The notes under the pieces were generated by a model. The model did not search any database and was not told the origin of the DNA. It worked only from the letters and a program-made list of their open reading frames with translations. From Pogostemon cablin (taxonomy: Eukaryota > Streptophyta > Magnoliopsida > Lamiales > Lamiaceae): a DNA stretch of 64,000 nucleotides. This document shows positions 57,701 to 64,000 of this stretch, in pieces. The DNA is taken from positions 18,264,036 through 18,328,035 of the forward strand of contig CM043012.1 in NCBI GenBank assembly GCA_023678885.1, written 5' to 3'. How positions within the stretch are numbered: the stretch's first letter is position 1; each line of letters opens with the position of its first letter. The position numbers and the translations under genes were made by a program.

Positions 57701-58052
57701 CTAAAGAAAAGAAAGTTATGCAATTTTCATCTTATTTTCAAACAAATGCCATGATGATGTAAGAAAAAATAGTACTCATTATGAGCAAGATCATGAGAAA
57801 TTAGTTCAAATAAAAGTGTTGGCGTTAAAGCATTCTCGGTTAGTTAGAAACACAAGTCAAGTATATGAGGGAACAAAAGTCACAAGAATCAGCACCATCA
57901 ATATTCTTATAAAAAAAAGAGATCAGAAATTCAAAAGCATAGTGAAATGGAAAAGACAGAGATAAAGTCATCAGAATTCAAGGGCGAATACAGCGCCATA
58001 AATGTCAAAAGAAAATTAATAAAAATGAAGTTCAGTAAACATAGTCGGGGAA

Positions 58053-59882
58053 TCAAGAAAAGCTTAAATCACGGAAGACTTTAAGTTTGGCTTCGGCAGC
58101 CTCAGCCCGAGCAGTCATTTCCTTCGTATGATCAGCTTCAGCCTGTAAACGAGTAGTTAGCTCAGCGTTCTGTGTCTCCAATGATGATACCCGAGCAGTC
58201 AATTGGGCAATCTCTTCAGGGGCTGGAGCTGGAGCAGGGTTTACCATTTCGGGTTTAAACAACTTCCGACACTCAGCAAGTTCTCGGGCGATGTTACCAG
58301 GTTGGACACGATATGCCCAGCCTCAGAACTTAACCCCTGGTCGGGAATATTGGAAGAAGGAATGATAGGCTGTTGAACAGAAGGCCGGGGCAACTTAGTT
58401 TTCTTCCGAGTTTCGTGCCGCTTTCCCCTAGCAACTCTTTTCTTCCAAGTATTTTCAGATTCTTCTTCAGAGGATCCACCTGATTGATACTATTGGGCAA
58501 TATCTCGGATAACCGAATGGGTTTCAGAATGTGTCCTTGCGCCAGAGGATCTACGCCCTGGAGTAACCTCCACTAGATCGTCAGAGGTATATCCTAGAGT
58601 GTTGGACATCTCTTTCCCAGGAGAATATGACGAAACTGAGAGGGGTTGGTGAGAAGAAGGACCAGCATCACTATATTTCCTCTTATAGCCACGAGGTAAT
58701 CCATAACTTGCATCTTCATAAGGAACCAGAGACAGAAACAGTTTATCTGCAGAAGGAAAATAGGGAATGCCGGTAAGAGATCTAACTATAAACTCCAAGT
58801 ACAGACAATAAATAGACAGTACCTTCAGGAATAGGGACTCCGCGACGAGCGAGATTGGCGGTAACTAACATTTCGTCAGACAGAAGGGCGAATGCTTGGA
58901 AAGGAAAGGCCATATTCATGAGTTGGTTATAAGTTTTCTTAAAACTGCGGCTGAGACTCTCAAAGTCAGCGCATTCGAGACCTGTGGAGTAGACAGTAGT
59001 ATCAATAAAGAGATAAAACATACCCTAGCCAACAAAGATCGGTACAAGAAAAGAAACTCAAGGGAAGAATGAAAAGCTTCCTCGTGTTACCAGAAGGTAA
59101 AGGATGGAATAGCAAAGAGGACAATGGAGAACTATCAAAATCAGACGTAGCTCGGTAATGACCCTGCAGCCAAAACCAGGAGGATTCCCATTTACGACCA
59201 ACAATGTCGCTTTCTTCTATCAATTTTGGCACCCGGGGCATCAAGCAATAATAACCAGCGTGACGAAGAGCAAAAGTAAATAGGAAATCAATTTCTAGGG
59301 GCTCAACAAAGTGATGCCCAATCACCCGAAATAAACAGATAACAACAAGAAAATTCACCCAGGAAGTGGGAAGGATTTGAACAGGGTTATCCCCCAATGC
59401 AGACATAAACGCATAATAAAGGAAGCCAAGGGCAATCGAAGCCTGGACGTGAACAACACTTCATTAAATGGAATTACGTCGGTAAGAGGAACATTAATCC
59501 TAGCGTCAGGACCAGGAGCAACGAATTGAACACGGTTATACCCATGAACGTCATGAAGGAGATCCACATCAGCTTGGGTAACTTCACTGGGCCAGGAATA
59601 AGCGTGTCTAGTAGGAGAGCTTTGAAGAAGGTGAATAGCCGGAACAGTATTAGGCTCAGGGGCTCGCTTTGGGCGATGAGTGACGGGCGTAGGAGAAGTT
59701 GAACTGCCACCACAAACACACGCACCACCGCGGCCGTGACCACGACCGCGGCCACGGTAGCGAGAGGTGGAGTGACGGTTAGAGCATCGTAAAGCACGAG
59801 CTAAAAATTCTTCGGGGCTTGCATCAGATGAATTCACAGACAAAGTGAACTCTTGCGAGGCACCAGAATTACTACGAGCCAT
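58053..59882 (-). pseudogene. antisense ORF 1 of the Tat-lineage element (gypsy-type transposon domain protein)
   Basis: Runs opposite to gag-pol. The start MARSNSGASQEFTLSVNSSD is at 59882 with a TATA-like AATATATTTG about 90 bp upstream. An Arg/Gly-rich segment follows (RYRGRGRGHGRGG). After a frameshift near 59430 comes FLYYAFMSALGDNPVQILPT, SWVNFLVVICLFR, FTFALRHAGYYCLMPR and KWESSWFWLQGHY, similar to Pfam's putative gypsy-type transposon domain (Transposase_28). A further exon (FESLSRSFKKTYNQLMNMAF ... GVPIPEG) ends at a GT donor near 58823. A Ser-rich exon (58490-58798) and a C-terminal coiled coil (QLTARVSSLETQNAELTTRL) ending at 58053 follow. The function of such proteins is unknown. 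Confidence 0.7.
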
Positions 59883-60212
59883 TGGAGAAAATAATAGGAA
59901 AAGAAACAAGAAAATAGGGTAAGCTGAGGAGTAGAAGAAAGAGAGAAAAAGGAGAAAAGAAAAAGGGATTCAAATATATTATTTGGACGGGAAGTTGGAT
60001 GGATGGGTGCGAAACCCTAGGCCAGACAGTTGGGCTGATGTCAGTAAGATTCAAATTTTTAAATTTGAATAGATAAAACGTGGGATCGTGTGGCCCATTA
60101 AAAAAAAAAAAAAGGGAATATGGGGTGTAGAACCCAGAAAATACCGGGAATATTTTCCATTAATATTCAAAACTAACAGAGCACAGGGAAAGGAAATCAA
60201 ATTCAAAATACA

Positions 60213-62748
60213 TCAAGACTCAGTCATATCATCGGATGGCTTGGAGGGGATATCTCCTGGTACATCGAGAATGTCGTTTGTATCTGTCTGAGCTGGAGCT
60301 GAAATGACCAGAGGATCTACCTGGGAAGAAGGGTAAGGATCCTTTCCAGGGAGCTCGGCATTGGCCGCCTCTTCTTGAACCTCGGAAAAGAAGGCCTTAT
60401 CGGACAACAAAGGCACTTCTGGAAAAATCGCAACACCAGAAGGATTCTCTGCTAGAAAGCCAGAGGAAATGAAATCCTCTGATTGAGCATCCTTTTGGAA
60501 AGGACGCTCAGTAATGAAATCCATGTAAGCACCAAGGACACCGAAGTCAAGGTCCTCTTTCAGGCTAGCTCCTGGAGGTATGGGCACTTCAGCCAGACTT
60601 TCTTTCAACTCTGCACGGATGGCTTCCAAGTCCTCAGAAGTTAACTTTCCAGCCAATTTTTCAACCACATTTATATAAGCTGAACAGAAATAGAAGATAC
60701 GGGCAACTGGCAAATCGTGTTCACGGGTTTGAGTCAAGGACTTAAAAAATGTTATATACTCAGTGTGCCAAAACATACGAACATCGACATCTACCTGCAC
60801 TTGATTAGATAGTTGCTTCTTCTCAGTGGACGCACTTTTGAGAAGGCCTGAAATTCTTCCTCCAGGCGAGAAAGATTTTGCTCGCAATGGTTATGTTTCC
60901 TGAAAAGATCGACAAATTATTTTTCAGAACAATGGTGGGCTTCTTTTTCAGATTCAAACTGATTATGGAAATAATCCCGAGCTTTCACTATTTCTGATTT
61001 CTCCCGCTCAATCAAGGAGAGCTTAACCTTTAGATCCTCCAACTCCTGAGAGTAAGCCTCATAATCCTGGGATAATTTCTCTATATTCTCGGAGAGGTTG
61101 GCTATAAAACAGGAGACTTGACCTAGGTGGCCTACAACACGCATTGATTTAGCCTGGGGGCTCATTTGAGTAATGGCAGCTGCATTTTCCTCTGTCCACG
61201 ACCGAGAGGGATAATTCATGGCGATTTTCAAATAGGTTGGCAGACTGGTAGGTATCTTAGTATCCACCAATTAGAAATAGGTGGCTCTCGCGCCATCCAG
61301 AGAAACATTGGATTTGGATAGGGCCGCATTCCTTTTAGGGTCCACAGGACAAAAGGGAGTGGATAGACAATCGAAGGAAACAACACCAGAGGGTGACTTG
61401 GAAGAACCCTCTAGAGGCTTGATAGAAACTTTTCGAGAGGCTCATTTGGTAGATTTGCCTTTAGACTTGGCGGAAGATTCCTTTAAGGAAGAAAGGGTTT
61501 CATTCCCAGAAAAGGGAAAGGGATCATCAGAAATATCAATCAAGCTAGGGGAACTAGAAGATATTTTATCCGGAAATGAGTCTGGAGGGGTCACTCGGGG
61601 CTTCTTGGGAACAGGAATATCCCAGGAGAATAGAGAATAGGTCCTTTTGAAATAGAAGGAGCAGAGAAAGATGCGAGACGCTCACTGGCAGGAACTAGAC
61701 AGGAACGTTTTCCTGAAAACAAAGAGGGGAAAGTTATTTCAGCGAAAAGAAGATAGAAAAAATATAAGAGTAATAAAATAAAGTATTACTAGTATTTGAA
61801 GTCAGGGGGGCAGTTGCAGAAGATAAATGATAAAGCCGAAGATTATCGTCGGTTATGAGCCCAGTCAGATGACGCTTTGCAGATGGCCAGAACAAAATAG
61901 TCTCCAAGTGCTCCAGAAAGCGGCACGAGAGGCGATCAAACGAAGGGACACTTGAGGCTATACATAAAAGCACGAGCAGAAAATCAGACATCAGAAATAT
62001 TGTAGCCACACATCAAGAAGTAGATTAAAAAAACTACATTCACAAGGAGGAGAATCTTGAAAATAATTAGGAATGACATTTTTCAAGGAAGCCGATGAAC
62101 TGCTATCTGAGCAAATAGGGGTATCCCCGCCCCAAGGGCCAGAAACCCAGAACCATTTGTTCTTCCAGCCCTTATTAGAGCTGAAAATACCGGTAATAAG
62201 GCCGGGACGACTACGAGGAAGCAAATAAAGCATCCACAGACGTTATTTTTGACAGTAAGGGAATAGAGGTATTCAACTTCTTGAGGAGAGAGGAAGGAAT
62301 AACCAGACTGGCGAAATAAAATAAGTAGGCAATACAGAATGGACCATCCATTAGGAGCAAGCTGAGCTGGGAAAATTCTACAGTGAAGAAGGAAGTGTGA
62401 AATAACAGAAGGAAGAGGAAAACGCACACCATTGTGTAACATAAGTTCATATGCGCCGACATAACCTCGTGGGGGACAACACATACGACCTTGCGGTTTA
62501 GGTCTGTGAAGAGTAATCAAGGGCGGACAATATAATTTCAGAATATCTAATTTTTTCAGTGAAATAGTAGAGTGGCAAATGCTAATGCCGAAGTCAGATC
62601 CATCCACACAAGTTGTCATATCGACATTAGGAGATACATCAATAGGTGTTTCATCCTCGCTAAGAGATAGATTAGAAGAGGTGTTTGGAGAAAAAGCCCC
62701 AGATCCAAAAGGTGAAAGAGAGGGAGTATAATTGCTATCGTGATACAT
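60213..62748 (-). pseudogene. antisense ORF 2 of the Tat-lineage element (gypsy-type transposon domain protein)
   Basis: Starts MYHDSNYTPSLSPFGSGAFS at 62748, with a TATA box (TTTATAAG) about 160 bp upstream. Domain text: LKLYCPPLITLHRPKPQGRM, GYVGAYELMLHNGVRFPLPS, FPAQLAPNGWSILYCLLILF, then after a shift SSNKGWKNKWFWVSGPWGGD. The next exon-like part (61800-61960) has SSVPSFDRLSCRFLEHLETI. A long hydrophilic part follows, with a coiled coil (SQELEDLKVKLSLIEREKSE) and an acidic tail ending DDMTES at 60213. Same order of parts as antisense ORF 1 but low identity, so the two are old duplicates or separate acquisitions. Several stops make it non-functional as read. The plus-strand frame at 61281-61640 is its shadow. 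Confidence 0.7.
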
Positions 62749-63004
62749 AAGTGAAAGAGAAAATTTAGTACCTGGAAGTGAAGATAATAAGGTCGCAGTT
62801 GATCCACACGATGAAGAGAAGAGCAGAAGAAAACCCTAGGAATACAAAGAAGAGGAACAGAGCGATAAAGGCGTAAAGAAAAGAATGAACAGTCGAGTTA
62901 GAGTTGGGCCACTTATAAAGCCCAGCAGGAAGAAAAAACATTAGAAGAGGAAACGAAAAATTAAACTAAGGTTTCAACCTCGAATAATTTTGTTGCACGT
63001 CATT

Positions 63005-63024
63005 TTCTGAGCTTGAGGGGCTAA
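63005..63024 (+). other. polypurine tract before the right LTR
   Basis: tgagcttgaggggctaa lies directly in front of the right LTR's TGTTATGGG, the usual plus-strand primer position. Confidence 0.75.
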
Positions 63025-63581
63025 TGTTATGGGATAAATACTTGGCCAGTTGATGATATTTAAAAGGCCCAATAAAGCAAGCCCAAGAAACGGGGAAGAT
63101 GAAGTGAACCCAGGTTTTATTTTTGTTATCCTCGGGGATAATAAAGTGCGCAATCCCGGGAATAACTACCGGCTAATCCCGGGTAATAACCCCATGCCTC
63201 CAAAGGTCTAGTGACGAATGACAGGAGAAAAACAGGGGTAACAATAAGTATATGATATAGTGGTCCCCAATTGTTTGTTAGGCAGAGATTCCATATTGAC
63301 CAATGAGGTGCAAGAACATCAAAATGGCATCAAATCTATTATAGGATGATTCTAGAATAGGACACTTGTCAATCATTTTTTTGGGAGAATAATCTAGAAT
63401 GAAGGGAGGAATCAATTCCCATATAGGGAGAGGCAGAGAAAAATGATGTAACACACAATCTATGAAAAATACAAGAATAAGCAAGGAAAACCTATCTTTT
63501 CAATAATCTATTTTTTTCTTTGATCCATCACATCTTTGTTGGGTCACGTTGGAGTCATTGTGACGAAAACTGACCACAACA
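63025..63581 (+). mobile_element. right LTR of the Tat-lineage element
   Basis: 557 bp from TGTTATGGGATAAATACTT to ...GACCACAACA, same orientation as 51186-51748. It ends not in flanking DNA but in a new primer-binding site and gag leader. Confidence 0.95.
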
Positions 63582-64000
63582 TTGGCGCCGTCTGTGGGAA
63601 TTTGTTTTCAAGTTTTGCACCTGATTTTGTTTTCCAACAAAGATGATGGACGGAGATGAATCATTTTATTCTTCAGGCGGAACCCACCGGTAGAGATGCG
63701 TGGTTCGAAGCTCTGGAAGTGTACGTGTCCAGATCCCGAATATACCACTAGCGCAACATGAAGTAGATCCAACGACGTGCACACCTCCCACGGTAGTGAA
63801 AATACCCATCTTGGGCAATCCAAAAAAGACCCGAGAATTTCAAGAAAAGCTACAGTCGCTGTTCAAGGAATTTACCGTTCATTCAGTCCCTCCGACGAGG
63901 TTGAACTTTGAAGAAGTACAACAAGCACCAGTCAAAGATCTACGTGACAACCTCAATCGGAGAAGAGAAGTTCCGGCGGAAGATCCACATGAAGATCTTA
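63582..64000 (+). mobile_element. second internal region (primer site and gag start), continues off the window
   Basis: The primer site ttggcgccgtctgtgggaa is followed by a second MMDGDESFY gag start (63644). A colinear copy of 51810-52170 follows, including the same 15-residue repeats. One stop (after GGTHR) is present, but the stop that breaks copy 1 at 51991 is absent, so this copy decayed independently. Confidence 0.92.

Noticed and set aside
61281..61640. 119-codon plus-strand ORF
   Set aside because: Shadow of antisense ORF 2; the minus strand here continues that protein's text.

Overview
The window is nuclear DNA of a flowering plant, almost certainly a eudicot. The reasons are GT-AG spliced genes with plant-only relatives (a CRR4-like PLS-class PPR protein, an LPAT2-type acyltransferase), AT-rich intergenic DNA, and dense plant repeats (Athila and Tat lineage LTR retrotransposons, Stowaway- and hAT-type MITEs, AT and ATT microsatellites). 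I cannot fix the genus; a lamiid is my guess only. There are no bacterial features, no rRNA, no convincing functional tRNA and no CRISPR.

Layout. (1) 1-1.2 kb: 5' exons of a G-patch (GPATCH11-like) gene on the minus strand, running off the left edge. (2) 1.2-7 kb: AT-rich DNA with a frameshifted plastid ribosomal L15 fragment and a back-to-back PEP-carboxylase-kinase/LRR fragment pair. (3) 7-14.7 kb: two damaged Athila-type retroelements in opposite orientation. (4) 14.7-22.7 kb: MITEs, microsatellites, tandem repeats and a possible solo LTR. (5) 22.7-27.4 kb: retroelement-derived DNA that has acquired four intact-looking exons of a PIE1/SWR1-type ATPase. (6) 28.4-29.6 kb: a small unassigned region whose promoter-like DNA is duplicated upstream of the PPR gene. 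(7) 31.6-42.8 kb: the gene island. It holds a DNA-binding-domain-only HSF-like gene (minus), an intact CRR4-like PPR gene (minus), SmD3 (plus, divergent from the PPR gene) and the complete 11-exon LPAT2 gene (minus, convergent with SmD3). (8) 43.2-49.5 kb: MITE-rich DNA with a family of GAGACGG-type inverted-repeat elements. (9) 49.6-50.8 kb: an eIF3a pseudogene. (10) 51.2-64 kb: a 12.4-kb Tat-lineage Ty3/gypsy element with two LTRs, a decayed gag-pol and two antisense ORFs; a second gag leader follows the right LTR to the window edge.

The genes do not form a pathway. The four island genes serve unrelated housekeeping roles: chloroplast ndhD editing, spliceosomal Sm ring, ER phosphatidic-acid synthesis, and a heat-shock-factor remnant. 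The most unusual content is the LTR-internal-LTR-internal arrangement with its paired antisense ORFs, the repeat-flanked PIE1-like exons, and the HSF-like gene with an altered recognition helix. All exon boundaries were read by eye from GT/AG sites and reading phase.
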